64,000 nucleotides of DNA from NCBI RefSeq assembly GCF_019599145.1, contig NZ_CP080647.1, positions 5,580,001-5,644,000 on the forward strand, in the 5' to 3' direction. Shown in pieces: positions 1-8,736 of the stretch; positions within the stretch are counted from its first letter, which is position 1; the number at the start of each line of letters is the position of its first letter. The notes under the pieces are model-generated. The model saw only the letters and a program-made list of their open reading frames with translations, had not been told where the DNA came from and ran no database searches. The DNA is from Streptomyces akebiae. Lineage in GTDB: Bacteria > Actinomycetota > Actinomycetes > Streptomycetales > Streptomycetaceae. Both the position numbers and the translations under genes were made by a program.

Positions 1-3000
1 CCGGTCTTCGGCGACGACAAGGACGAGCCCTGCCACGCCGACACCTTCAAGGAGTCCCGCTGCCAGCAGTCGTGGCGCTGGAACCTCGACTACGTCGTCG
101 ACGTGCACGGCAACACGATGACGTACTACTACGGCACCGAGACGAACAAGTACGACAGCGTGCGCGGCGACAAGGTCGTCTCCTACGACCGCGGCGGCTA
201 CCTGAAGCGGATCGAGTACGGGGAGCAGGAGGGCAAGGAGAACACGACCGCCGCGCCCTCGCAGGTCGTCTTCGACGTGGCCGAGCGCTGTACCGGTGCC
301 GCCGCCGACTGTGAGCCGGGCGATCTGAAGGAGTCCACCGCCAAGCGCTGGCCGGATGTGCCGTTCGAGCAGATCTGCACCTCGGACACGGAGTGCAAGG
401 ACCAGTGGTCCCCGACCTTCTTCTCCCGCAAACGGCTGGCGAAGGTCACGACGCAGGTCCTGGGTTCCGACGGCAAGACGTACGGGGACGTCGACGAGTG
501 GGACCTGGCGCACAAGTACCAGAGCGCCGACACCACGCACGCCCCGGCCCTGTGGCTGGAGTCGGTCACCCACTCCGGCAAGGACGGCGCGAACAAGCTC
601 CCGAAGGTCACGTTCTACGAGCGGCAGGACGCCAACCGCGTCGACACCGGCTCCGACGACCGGCTGCCGATGTACAAGTGGCGCATCCGGGCCATTCAGT
701 CGGAGACGGGCGGCACGATCTCGGTCAACTACAAGCCGACCGAGTGCACGCCGACGAATCTTCCGACCCCTGAGACGAACACCAAGCGGTGTATGCCGTC
801 CTTCTGGTCGAAGGAGGGGACGGTCGGGGAGAAGGAGGACTGGTTCCACAAGTTCGTGGTCGACACGGTGATCGAGGACGAGGTCACGGTCACCGGCCCC
901 AACAAGGTCACCTCCTACGACTACTCCGGCGCCGCGTGGGCCTTCGACGACAGCGAGCTCGTCAAGACCAAGAAGAAGACCTGGAACCAGTGGCGCGGCT
1001 ACCGCTCGGTCACCATGAAGACGGGTGAGGCGGGCAGCAAGCAACTCCGCACCGAGACCACCTACCTCCAGGGCATGGACGGCGACCGGGAGAAGGAGTC
1101 CGGCGGCACCAAGTCCGTGACGGTCACCGCCACCGACGGCACGAAGATCCGTGACGACGCCCGCCACCAGGGCTTCGTCGTGGAGCAGCGGAGCTTCAAC
1201 GGCGATGCGGAGATCACCGGTTCGGTGAGCACGCCGTGGAAGTCCGAGCCCACGGCGACGGAGGGTAAGGACGAGGCGTCCTACGCGGCAGTCAAGTCGA
1301 CGAAGACGCGTACGGCGTTGGACGACGGCAAGGTCCGCCGCGCCGCCATCGAGCACTTCTATGACGCGTACGGCATGCTGTCCCGCTCCTCCGACTCCGG
1401 CGACCTGGCGGCCGAGGACGACGACACCTGCACGACGAACACGTACAACCGCAACACCGACGCCAACCTGCTCACGTTGCTGAAGCGGGTCACGGTCGTC
1501 CCGGTCAACTGCGCTGACGGCGCGCCGACTTCGTACCAGGGTGAGGCGATCTCCGACGTCCGCACCTGGTACGACGACCGCGACACCTACGGCACCACCC
1601 CCACCAAGGGCGATGTGGTGCGCAGCGAGAAGGTCAAGGGCTACACGGCCGACGGCACCCCGCAGTACGTGACGACGTCGACGGCCAAGTACGACGCGCA
1701 CGGCCGTGTCGTGGAGTCCGCCGACCAGGCGGGCAACGCGACGAAGACCACCTACACGCCGACAACCGGTGGCCCGGTCACCGGCATGAAGGTCGAGGAC
1801 CCGCTCGGCAACACCACGACCTCCACGGTGGACCGCCGCTGGGGCCTGGTCACCGCCACGGTCGACCCCAACAAGCAGCGCACCGACCTGGAGTACGACG
1901 CCCTCGGCCGCCTGCTGAAGGTCTGGCTCCCGGGACGCGCCAAGGCATCGGACACACCAAGCCTCGAATACGCCTACCTGATCCGCAACAACGCCCCGGT
2001 CGTCACCACCACCAAGTCACTCCTTCCCAACGGCTCGGTGGCCACCAGCCACCAGCTCTCCGACGGCCTGCTGCGGCCCCGTCAGACGCAGACCCCGGCC
2101 GCGAACTCGGGCCGCGTCATCACGACCACCGAGTACGACACCCGCGGCCTGACCGTGAAGGAGATCGGCCCGTTCTACAACACGACGGCCGTCGGCACGA
2201 CCTTCGTGAACGTCGTCGACGCCTCCGAGGGCACCCCTCGTGAGACGGAGACGGTCTACGACGCGGCCGGGCGGGCGACGGACTCGATCTTCCGCGTCGC
2301 GGGCACCGAGAAGTGGCGCACCAAGACCGCGTACCACGGCGACCACACGACGGTCGACCCGCCGACGGGCGCCACGCCGACCGCGACGTACACCAACGCG
2401 CAGGGGCAGACGACCAAGGTCCTGGAGTACAAGGCCAGTTCGCCTACAGGCGCGGCGGACACGACGTCGTACGACTACGACGCGGCGGGCCGTCTCACCG
2501 AGGTGAAGGACACGTCGGGCAACGTGTGGTCGTCCGAGTACGACGTACGTGGCCGGCAGACCAAGTCGGTCGACCCCGACGCGGGTACGACGTGGATGAC
2601 GTACAACGACCTGGACCAGGTGAAGACGGTCCGCAACGAGCGCGAGCTCACCCTCACTTACAACTACGACAAGTTGGGCCGTCAGCGCTCGCTGTACAAC
2701 GGCGACAAGAAGCTGACGACCTGGGAGTACGACAGCGCGACCGTGCCGAACGGCAAGGGGCGTCTGACCTCGGCCACGAAGTGGGTGGGGGACGACGGCT
2801 ACACCTCGTCGGTCGACGCGTACGACGTTGCGGGCCGGCCGACGAAGTCCTCGGTGACCGTCCCGGCCTCCGAGGGCAAGCTGGCCGGGACGTACACGGC
2901 GACGGCGTCGTACAAGGCGGACGGTTCGGTCGACGACATCGGCCTTCCGGCGGCCGGTGATCTCCCGGCGGAGACGGTCACCACGGGCTACACGGCGACC

Positions 3001-5598
3001 GGTCTGCCGTCCTTCACCCTGGGCGACTCGACGGACTACGCCCGCGAGACCCGTTACTCCAACTACGGCGAGATGCTCCAGCTGACGCTGGGCACGGCCA
3101 GTGCGGACAAGTACACCTGGCTGACCAACACCTACGAGGAGGGCACCCGGCGCCTGGAGCGCGCCCGGATCGACCGGGAGATCGTCAAGGCCCCGGACTC
3201 CGACATCACCTACGGCTACGACGCCACCGGGAACATCCAGAAGATCGCGGACACGCCCGAGGGCAAGACCGCGGATGTCCAGTGCTTCACGTACGACTAC
3301 CTGCGCCGTCTGACCGACGCGTGGACCCAGACGGCCACCACCTGCGCACCCAGCGCCGGTGAGGCGACCGTCGGCGGCCCGGCACCGTACCGGCACTCCT
3401 ACACCTACGACGCTGCGGGCAACCGCACGAGCGAGGTCCGCCACGCCACCGGCACGACCGGCGACGCGGCGATCACGCAGAAGACGACGTACGCACCGAG
3501 GGCCACTGATGCCAAGGGCGGCACGCACCCGCACGCCCTGAAGTCGGCGGAGGTTGTTACGACCGCCGCAGGCAAGGAGGTGACGGCCGCTCAGACCTTC
3601 CGGTACGACGAGACGGGTAACACCGTCCGCCGCACGAAGGCGGCGACGGACCTCTCGCCGGCGGTCGACCAGAAGCTGGACTGGGACGAGCAGGGCCGCC
3701 TGAGCGCGGTCACCCCGTACCTGTCCGGTGACAACCTGGACGAGGCGAACAAGACCTCGTACGTGTACGACGCCTCGGGCGGCCGACTGCTCCGCAAGGA
3801 GAAGGGCGCGGTCACGCTGTACCTGGGCAGACAGGAGATCCGCCTCGACACGGCGAAGAACTCCCTGTCGGGCACGCGTTACTACTCGCACGGTGGCCAG
3901 AAGATCGCCGTACGGACGACTGCCGGGGTGACCTGGTTGGTCGGCGGCCAGAACGGCACGGCCGAGATCGCGATCAAGGCGGCGGACTCGGCGATCACAC
4001 AGCGCCGCACCCTCCCCTTCGGCCAGGTGCGCGGCGCCAAGCCGGCGGCGGGCGCGTGGCCCGGCGACAAGTCCTTCGTGGGCGCCACGGCGGACGCGAC
4101 GACGGGGCTCATCCAGCTCGGCGCCCGCGCATACGACCCCGAGACGGGACGATTTGTCTCCGCCGACCCCGTTCTGAACGTGGGTGACCCGCAGCACCTC
4201 AACGCCTACGCGTACGGCCGCAACAACCCGCTCGCCTTCCCGGACCCGACGGGCTTGTACTGGGGCGAGTCCTGGATCAGCCCGATCGGTCACGGCGCCC
4301 TCGATGTCCTGGGCCTGGTCCCGGTCTTCGGCGAGCCCGCCGACCTCCTCAACGGCGTCTGGTACACGGCCGAGGGCAACTACATCGACGCGGGCCTGTC
4401 CTACGCCTCGGCGATCCCCATCGCGGGCTACGCGGCCACGGCGGGGAAGGGCGCGCGGTACGTCAACAAGGCGGTCGACGCCGTGGACACGGCGTCGACC
4501 GCCACCAAGGCGACCAAGAAGACCGAGGACGCGGTCGACGCGGCCGACAAGGTCACGCCTCCGGTCACTCCGAAGCCGAAGGAGAAGCCCGCACCGGCCC
4601 CGCCGGCCAAGGCCAAGGAGGCGCCCGAGGCCAAGAAGGGCGACTCAGGCGGCAAGAAGGGCGACGGCGCGGAGAAGAAGTCCGAGACCGGAGGGGGCGG
4701 CAAGGACGCCGACGCACCCGCTGCCGGCGGCTCCTGCAAGACGAGCAACAGCTTCGTCCCCGGCACGCTCGTCCTGATGGCCGACCGTTCCACCAAACCG
4801 ATCGAAGACGTCGAGACCGGTGACAAGGTCCTCGCCACGGACCCCGAGACCGGCGAGACGACCGCCGAGACGGTCACCGCCGAGATCAAGGGCGAGGGCC
4901 TCAAGCACCTGGTCGAGCTCACCGTCGACACGGACGGCACCGAGGGCACGGCGACGGACACGATCACCGCGACCGACGGCCACCCCTTCTGGGTCCCCGC
5001 ACTCGGCGAGTGGATCGACGCCACCGACCTGAAGAACGGCCAGTGGCTGCGCACCAGCGCGGGCACCCTGGTCCAGATCACAGCGGTGGAACACCGGACC
5101 AGCGGCTCGGCCACCGTCCACAACCTGACCGTCGATGACGCCCATACGTACTATGTAGTGGCGGGCAGCGTCCCGGTGTTGGTCCACAACTGTGGATCGA
5201 ACCAGGATGGGTATCTGTATCGTGGTCTCGCCAGGGGCCACCACCAATATGACGCCGCTGCGGGAGGCCGTGCGGTGCCCCGCGGAACCAGCACGGATAT
5301 CCGCGCTCACACGGGTGGAAACGCAACGGATACTAACTTCACATCGTGGTCGGATGACGCCGACGTTGCCGTGGACGGTGCCCAGAACCTGTCGGACGAA
5401 TGGGTTGGCGAAGGTGTGATGCTGCGCATCAGGGTGGCAAACATCGATCCCGCCATAGGGCCGTCAAGAAATATTCAGATCCACGGCTCCCAGTGGGAGA
5501 CATTCTTCGAAGATGAGCATTTCATTGTCGGTGAAATCTGGGCCGACGACATCAGCTTCGACTTCGGCGAAACCTGGTCACCTGTCAGGCGGCGATGA
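1..5598 (+). CDS. RHS/YD-repeat polymorphic toxin, C-terminal HINT and ART-like toxin tip (5' end outside window)
   Basis: The frame is open from base 1, so the true start lies upstream. It encodes at least 1865 residues. YD-type repeats (GYDATGN, YTYDAAGNR, YDASGGRLL) fill the middle. The RHS core ends at about 4108-4257 with LIQLGARAYDPETGRFVSAD and NNPLAFPDPTGL. A hydrophobic/Ala-Lys-Pro-rich pretoxin linker follows (about 4258-4740). A HINT domain (about 4735-5193) has NSFVPGTLVLMAD, the TDGHPFW histidine motif and the terminal VPVLVHNC. The last 134 residues look like an R-S-E class ADP-ribosyltransferase: YRGL near the start, TNFTSWS in the middle, FEDEHFIVGEI near the end. In this family the RHS shell encloses and releases the toxin tip; that role here is inferred. 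The tip is visibly lower in GC than the shell, as expected for an exchangeable cassette. The ART call rests on motifs only. Confidence 0.88.
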   Translation, partial: PVFGDDKDEPCHADTFKESRCQQSWRWNLDYVVDVHGNTMTYYYGTETNKYDSVRGDKVVSYDRGGYLKRIEYGEQEGKENTTAAPSQVVFDVAERCTGAAADCEPGDLKESTAKRWPDVPFEQICTSDTECKDQWSPTFFSRKRLAKVTTQVLGSDGKTYGDVDEWDLAHKYQSADTTHAPALWLESVTHSGKDGANKLPKVTFYERQDANRVDTGSDDRLPMYKWRIRAIQSETGGTISVNYKPTECTPTNLPTPETNTKRCMPSFWSKEGTVGEKEDWFHKFVVDTVIEDEVTVTGPNKVTSYDYSGAAWAFDDSELVKTKKKTWNQWRGYRSVTMKTGEAGSKQLRTETTYLQGMDGDREKESGGTKSVTVTATDGTKIRDDARHQGFVVEQRSFNGDAEITGSVSTPWKSEPTATEGKDEASYAAVKSTKTRTALDDGKVRRAAIEHFYDAYGMLSRSSDSGDLAAEDDDTCTTNTYNRNTDANLLTLLKRVTVVPVNCADGAPTSYQGEAISDVRTWYDDRDTYGTTPTKGDVVRSEKVKGYTADGTPQYVTTSTAKYDAHGRVVESADQAGNATKTTYTPTTGGPVTGMKVEDPLGNTTTSTVDRRWGLVTATVDPNKQRTDLEYDALGRLLKVWLPGRAKASDTPSLEYAYLIRNNAPVVTTTKSLLPNGSVATSHQLSDGLLRPRQTQTPAANSGRVITTTEYDTRGLTVKEIGPFYNTTAVGTTFVNVVDASEGTPRETETVYDAAGRATDSIFRVAGTEKWRTKTAYHGDHTTVDPPTGATPTATYTNAQGQTTKVLEYKASSPTGAADTTSYDYDAAGRLTEVKDTSGNVWSSEYDVRGRQTKSVDPDAGTTWMTYNDLDQVKTVRNERELTLTYNYDKLGRQRSLYNGDKKLTTWEYDSATVPNGKGRLTSATKWVGDDGYTSSVDAYDVAGRPTKSSVTVPASEGKLAGTYTATASYKADGSVDDIGLPAAGDLPAETVTTGYTATGLPSFTLGDSTDYARETRYSNYGEMLQLTLGTASADKYTWLTNTYEEGTRRLERARIDREIVKAPDSDITYGYDATGNIQKIADTPEGKTADVQCFTYDYLRRLTDAWTQTATTCAPSAGEATVGGPAPYRHSYTYDAAGNRTSEVRHATGTTGDAAITQKTTYAPRATDAKGGTHPHALKSAEVVTTAAGKEVTAAQTFRYDETGNTVRRTKAATDLSPAVDQKLDWDEQGRLSAVTPYLSGDNLDEANKTSYVYDASGGRLLRKEKGAVTLYLGRQEIRLDTAKNSLSGTRYYSHGGQKIAVRTTAGVTWLVGGQNGTAEIAIKAADSAITQRRTLPFGQVRGAKPAAGAWPGDKSFVGATADATTGLIQLGARAYDPETGRFVSADPVLNVGDPQHLNAYAYGRNNPLAFPDPTGLYWGESWISPIGHGALDVLGLVPVFGEPADLLNGVWYTAEGNYIDAGLSYASAIPIAGYAATAGKGARYVNKAVDAVDTASTATKATKKTEDAVDAADKVTPPVTPKPKEKPAPAPPAKAKEAPEAKKGDSGGKKGDGAEKKSETGGGGKDADAPAAGGSCKTSNSFVPGTLVLMADRSTKPIEDVETGDKVLATDPETGETTAETVTAEIKGEGLKHLVELTVDTDGTEGTATDTITATDGHPFWVPALGEWIDATDLKNGQWLRTSAGTLVQITAVEHRTSGSATVHNLTVDDAHTYYVVAGSVPVLVHNCGSNQDGYLYRGLARGHHQYDAAAGGRAVPRGTSTDIRAHTGGNATDTNFTSWSDDADVAVDGAQNLSDEWVGEGVMLRIRVANIDPAIGPSRNIQIHGSQWETFFEDEHFIVGEIWADDISFDFGETWSPVRRR

Positions 5599-5979
5599 GT
5601 GAACGAAGTATCCGCGAGTGAAATGATTGCCGCATTCGAGTCCGACTCTGAGGCCAGCGTTCAGGCCAAGAGCGCGCTGCTTTCTGGAGCGCGTTTCGAG
5701 ATTTGGCTCGAGCCCCTCCCGGCGTCGACGCTTCGGGGAATCCTTCGCAGGAGGGTGAGGAGCCTGCAGCGGCGTGGCAAGCCGGTTGTCGGGGTCGCAG
5801 AATGCTTTGCGAGTCTTGCCGAAAAGGGCGAGCAGGGCCTTCTTGTGGCCTACGTGGACGATCGCGAACGAGCCGGATACCTCTTTCCCATCTACCTCGA
5901 TCCGAACCCGTTCAAAGTGGTCGCATGTATGGGGTTCGGCACCTCATCCGAAGGTGACTCCTTGGACGGTTCGGAGTAA
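5599..5979 (+). CDS. Candidate immunity protein for the upstream RHS toxin
   Basis: This 126-residue protein starts at a GTG directly after the toxin stop codon (zero spacing), which implies translational coupling. I do not recognise the family. It has an acidic N-terminus, an Arg-rich central helix (RGILRRRVRSLQRRG) and a hydrophobic stretch (GYLFPIYLDPNPFKVVACMGF). It has no signal peptide, so it should be cytoplasmic, as expected for a protein that neutralises a tip domain before export. Its GC content is lower than the RHS shell and like that of the toxin tip, suggesting that the two genes move together. The immunity function is inferred from position only. Confidence 0.6.
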   Translation: MNEVSASEMIAAFESDSEASVQAKSALLSGARFEIWLEPLPASTLRGILRRRVRSLQRRGKPVVGVAECFASLAEKGEQGLLVAYVDDRERAGYLFPIYLDPNPFKVVACMGFGTSSEGDSLDGSE

Positions 5980-6006
5980 CACCGCGGGTAGGGGACCTCA
6001 CAGTGC

Positions 6007-6048
6007 CCCAGCGGCCCCGCCGGATCTGTTTCCGGTGGGGCCGCTGGG
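6007..6048. terminator. Strong hairpin terminator after the toxin-immunity pair
   Basis: Two 18-base arms (6007-6024 and 6031-6048, CCCAGCGGCCCC core) pair with one G.U and a 6-base loop, followed by TTCTT. It insulates the toxin/immunity pair from the RHS remnant downstream. Confidence 0.8.
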
Positions 6049-6087
6049 TTCTTGACAGCATGCCCGCACCTCAGAGGGGGAGCGCGC

Positions 6088-6378
6088 GTGCGCGCATCTC
6101 GCAGACACAGAACACACCCCTGGGCCAAAGCCCTCGGCGTCACCCTCACTTCGGCTCTGACCGTCACCTTGCTTCAGGGCACCCCAGCCTTTGGCGACGA
6201 CCCCGACGAGGCGCGGGAGAAGCGCCGGCCGAAGACCCAGGACGTCGCCTCCACCCCGGTCGTCGATCAGGATGGCCAGGCCAGCCTGCTCAAGCACACC
6301 AAGGGGTACGGGAAACCGCTGAACCTCAAGGCCACTTGGCCGAAGGCGGGTTCCGCGACCGTGGACCTGGCGAACTGA
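6088..6378 (+). pseudogene. N-terminal fragment of a second RHS-type secreted protein, cut by an IS element
   Basis: The GTG at 6088 is preceded by GAGGGGG at 6074-6080. The product begins with a Sec-type signal (RRHRTHPWAKALGV, a hydrophobic core, then TPAFGDDPDEA), followed by RPKTQDVASTPVV and LNLKATWPKAGSATVDLA. This resembles the N-termini of Streptomyces RHS wall/secreted proteins as I know them. The frame ends at a TGA formed by the first bases of the IS inverted repeat (6376-6378), and no RHS repeats follow. About 95 residues remain of a protein that would normally exceed 1500. The RHS assignment rests on N-terminal similarity alone. Confidence 0.6.
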
Positions 6379-6444
6379 GGTTCCCCCGGGATGCGGAGTG
6401 TGTTGACAGAGGGTCAGATGGGACTCATGAGAGGACCTTTGACC

Positions 6445-6753
6445 ATGGCTGCCCCCAGGAAATACTCGCTGGAGTTGCGTGAGCGTGCGGTGCGGATGTA
6501 TCGCACCACAGACCCGAAGCCGCAGATCAAGAAGCTGGCCGTCGACCTCGGTGTGCATCCCGAGGCCCTGCGCGGCTGGATCCGCCAGGCCGAGGCCGAC
6601 GCCGGCGAGCGCGACGACCGTCTCACCACCGACGAGCGGGCCGAGCTCGCCGCGCTGCGCAAGGAGAACGCCCAGCTCAAGCGGGCCAACGACGTCCTGC
6701 GGACGGCCTCGGCTTTTTTCGCGGCGCAGCTCGACCCGACCCGGCCCAGGTGA
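6445..6753 (+). CDS. IS3-family transposase OrfA
   Basis: A 102-residue protein starting MAAPRKYSLELRERAVRMY. It has the HTH_Tnp_1 helix-turn-helix (residues about 8-45: IKKLAVDLGVHPEALRGWIRQ) and a C-terminal leucine-zipper-like segment (ELAALRKENAQLKRANDVL). It binds the IS ends and, through the -1 shift at 6714-6720, normally supplies the N-terminus of the OrfAB fusion. The ATG at 6445 is chosen because it begins the conserved protein; upstream in-frame codons lie in the terminal region. Its stop overlaps the orfB GTG (GTGA, 6750-6753). It looks intact, but its partner is broken. Confidence 0.88.
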   Translation: MAAPRKYSLELRERAVRMYRTTDPKPQIKKLAVDLGVHPEALRGWIRQAEADAGERDDRLTTDERAELAALRKENAQLKRANDVLRTASAFFAAQLDPTRPR

Positions 6754-7340
6754 CGGCGCTCGTTGACGAGCACCCGCGCCTGGGGGTCGAGTGCGTCGTG
6801 CGGGAACTGCACGTCCCCTCTTCCACCTACTACCGGTGGCGCCGTGCGGAGAAGGAGCCGTGCGAGCGGCGGCGCCGCGACGTCGAACTGACCGAGCGGA
6901 TCAAGGAGATCCACACCGAGTCCGGCGGCAACTACGGCTCGCCGCGCGTGCACGCCGTCCTCAAGCGCGAGGGTGTCCACGTGGGCCGCAAGCGGGTCGA
7001 GCGCCTGATGCGCGAGGCCGACATCGCAGGTGTCAGCCCGCGGCGGAAGGGCTTCACGCGCCGCGATCCCAAGGCCACGCTCGAGACCGGGACGAAGGTG
7101 TTCTTCGCCGATCCGCACTCGCCCTGGCAGCGACCCACGAACGAGAACACGAACGGGCTGCTGCGTCAGTACTTCCCGAAGGGCACCGACCTGTCCCGGT
7201 GGTCCGCCGAGGACCTCGAAGCCGTCGCCCTGGCGATCAATAACCGACCCCGAAAGATCCTCGGCTGGAAGACCCCGGCCGAGGTCTTCGAGGAGCAGCT
7301 ACGCTCACTACAACAGTTCGGTGTTGCAACGACCGGTTGA
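6750..7340 (+). pseudogene. Chimeric OrfB: IS3 N-terminus fused in frame to an IS30 transposase C-terminus
   Basis: Residues 1 to about 110 are IS3 OrfB: the HTH_21 region with HVPSSTYYRWR, GGNYGSPRVHAVLKREG and GRKRVERLMREADIAGVSPRRKG. At about 7079 the frame passes without interruption into an IS30-family C-terminus: KVFFADPHSPWQRPTNENTN, GLLRQYFPKGTDL, INNRPRKILGWKTPAEVF, ending SLQQFGVATTG. The first two acidic residues of the IS3 DDE triad are gone. The IS30 part keeps only its last catalytic segment. The product should not be able to cut DNA. Confidence 0.82.
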
Positions 7341-7348
7341 ACTCGCCC
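7079..7348 (+). mobile_element. Remnant of an IS30-family element (3' end only)
   Basis: Translation gives the conserved IS30 transposase end (DPHSPWQR, NENTNGLLRQYFPKGTDL, NRPRKILGW), with its natural stop at 7338-7340 and a few bases of the element's right end (to about 7348). No left end or IS30 N-terminus is present. Junction positions are estimates from where protein similarity changes. The fragment replaces roughly the central third of the IS3 orfB. Confidence 0.75.
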
Positions 7349-7677
7349 AATATACGTCTATCAAGCTCACAACTCGTCTGGTGAGAGCGAGAGTTCAGGC
7401 GTCCATGGGGTCGGTCGGGGACTCGTACGATAACGCTCTCGCGGAGAACTTGTGGATGCTCATCAAGACCGAGGGGCTGCGTCGTCGCGTCTTCACCACC
7501 CGGGCCGAGGCGAACCTCGCGCTCTTCGAGTACATCGACGGCTTCTATAACTCCCGTCGCATCCAGGAACGGCTCGGCTGGCTCAGCCCGATCGAGTTCG
7601 AGGAGAAGCACTACGCCGAGCAGGCGACGGCCGAACCGACGAACCTGAAACCCCGTCAACCCTCTCTGACCAGCTGA
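7349..7677 (+). pseudogene. C-terminal part of IS3 OrfB (rve core end)
   Basis: The IS3 sequence resumes after the IS30 piece with QYTSIKLTTRLV, then MGSVGDSYDNALAENLWMLI (carrying the final Glu of the DDE triad), FEYIDGFYNSRRIQERLGWL and SPIEFEEKHYAEQA, ending LTS at 7677. It is in a different frame from the chimeric N-terminal part and has no start of its own. The missing middle should hold the WVTDIT and VIHSDHG motifs. Confidence 0.85.
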
Positions 7678-7710
7678 TCAGCACCTCCAGCACAGCGGGG
7701 GAACCTCACG

Positions 7711-8220
7711 CCGGACATCCAGGATGTTCCGCCACGGGAGCCTGAAGACGGGCCGGTCCTCGCCTTGGTGTACACGGATGTGCCCGAGCCCGGGTTCGTG
7801 ACCGGGTTCACCTATGGCCTGTCACCGTTTCGCCGGGCGAACGCGCAGACACCCGCTCGTGAGCTCTGCATCACGATGCGGTCGACCGATCCTGCATGGG
7901 CGAGGGTGCCGGCTCTCACCGTGGCCGCTCTGCGTGGTTTGTGCCCGTTCGATGCGGGGATGGTGATCGGGTACAAGAAGCCGTACGTTCCGCCCTCGGA
8001 TCTGAGCAGTCTGGTCCTGGCTTCGGCTCCGCCGCCGTTGGCGCTCGCCGGCCCTGTGGATGTGACGACGCCGGGTGCGGGCACCCAGGATCTCATCGAG
8101 ATCGTCGGCGCCTATCCGGTCTATCCCTCGGAACGGACTGCCGTCCATGCCGACGGGCTGGGGGTGCTGTTCGATTCCACTTGGGATCCGTACGACCCTG
8201 GTCGTCGAACCGTGGTCTGA
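7711..8220 (+). pseudogene. SUFU (suppressor-of-fused)-like protein, N-terminus lost at the IS
   Basis: The frame is open from the IS border through 8220 with no good start near the border (the first GTG at 7765 lies inside the domain). The translation (VLALVYTDVPEPGFVTGFTY, WARVPALTVAALRGL, DLIEIVGAYPVYPSERTAV, LGVLFDSTWDPYD) follows the pattern of the bacterial suppressor-of-fused domain: T.GLS, W-A, and an L...V..YP....E tail. SUFU proteins are established immunity proteins in polymorphic-toxin loci (Aravind group). About half the usual length is missing. The most likely story is that it was the immunity gene of the second RHS toxin whose N-terminus lies on the other side of the IS. The family call is from pattern only. 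Confidence 0.55.
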
Positions 8221-8254
8221 CAGTTCGGGGCCCCTACATATCCAGATAGCAACG

Positions 8255-8289
8255 ATCGTCGGGGAGTGCGTCACGCGCTCCCCGACGAT
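8255..8289. terminator. Hairpin terminator after the SUFU-like remnant
   Basis: There are 12-base perfect arms ATCGTCGGGGAG (8255-8266) and CTCCCCGACGAT (8278-8289) with an 11-base loop, 35 bases after the stop. No long T-run follows, as is usual in Streptomyces. Confidence 0.7.
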
Positions 8290-8686
8290 GCACCTGGTCA
8301 TGTTTGTCGAAGCGCTCGCTCACATTTTGCTCTGCTTGGGCGTGGAGGCTGGTGGTGGCGGGTCTAGACGTCCGTGTCCGAGACACCCGACGGATCACCT
8401 CGTGCGACATCAGCGGCCCTTCGCGTCGCGACGGTAGGCAAGTCGTCGGGCCTGTATGGGAACGACAAGGCGTTCTGGTTGTCCTGCTACTGCTCGGAAC
8501 AGCTACTTTGTGCGCTCGGGACGCTCTTGCTGGTCGCTCTACAGCAAGCCCTCGGTGGACAGGCGGTGGACAGACGCCTTTGGACAGCGCATCACAGGGT
8601 GACAGGGTTCATCATGCTGCGCATGCTCTGATCAGCCCAAACGTCATTGGGTGACACGACGAGGCATTGCGCGACATGATCGCGCA
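8290..8686. other. Gap with no supportable gene
   Basis: Two overlapping frames are open here (8304-8654 and 8374-8631), but neither has a recognisable domain, a convincing ribosome site or typical codon bias. GC is lower than in core genes. No integrase or excisionase was found next to the tRNA fragment that follows. Confidence 0.5.
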
Positions 8687-8688
8687 CG

Positions 8689-8734
8689 GTCTTGTAATGC
8701 GTAGGTCGTCGGTTCGAATCCGACAGGGGGCTCC
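8689..8734 (+). other. 3' half of tRNA-Thr(TGT): probable attachment-site copy
   Basis: The anticodon loop CTTGTAA, the T arm GTCGG-TTCGAAT-CCGAC (8708-8724) and the 3' acceptor strand GGGGGC-TCC are all present. Upstream there is no D arm and no matching 5' acceptor strand (a GCCCCC would be needed), and the anticodon stem is only partly paired. A 3'-half tRNA is what tyrosine-recombinase elements leave at one end of an insertion, so this is read as an att site bordering the RHS island to its left. Confidence 0.7.
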
Positions 8735-8736
8735 GG

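Larger units (their letters stand above)
6376..7708 (+). mobile_element. IS3-family insertion sequence, internally rearranged (mosaic with an IS30 fragment)
   Basis: The ends are 13-base perfect terminal inverted repeats: TGAGGTTCCCCCG at 6376-6388 and its complement at 7696-7708. The inner bases are also partly matched. Inside are orfA, a -1 slippery heptamer T-TTT-TTC at 6714-6720 and orfB, the standard IS3 layout. The orfB catalytic centre is replaced by an IS30-type transposase end (about 7079-7348), so the element cannot make an active transposase. The bases next to the two ends (AAC left, CGC right) do not match, so I see no target duplication. That suits a deletion next to the element or recombination between two copies. 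Confidence 0.85.

Noticed and set aside
2017..4293. 758-codon frame on the minus strand inside the RHS gene
   Set aside because: It is a shadow of the high-GC RHS coding frame; Arg/Val/Gly-rich composition without domains.
6376..7708. Programmed deletion/inversion system (invertible RHS tip)
   Set aside because: The inverted repeats are transposon ends of a broken IS3 element, and no recombinase or alternative tips are present.
8361..8370. GGTCTAGACG as a DasR site in the island gap
   Set aside because: The match is incomplete and no gene starts nearby.
8687..8734. Complete functional tRNA-Thr gene
   Set aside because: There is no D arm and no 5' acceptor strand, so only the 3' half is supported.
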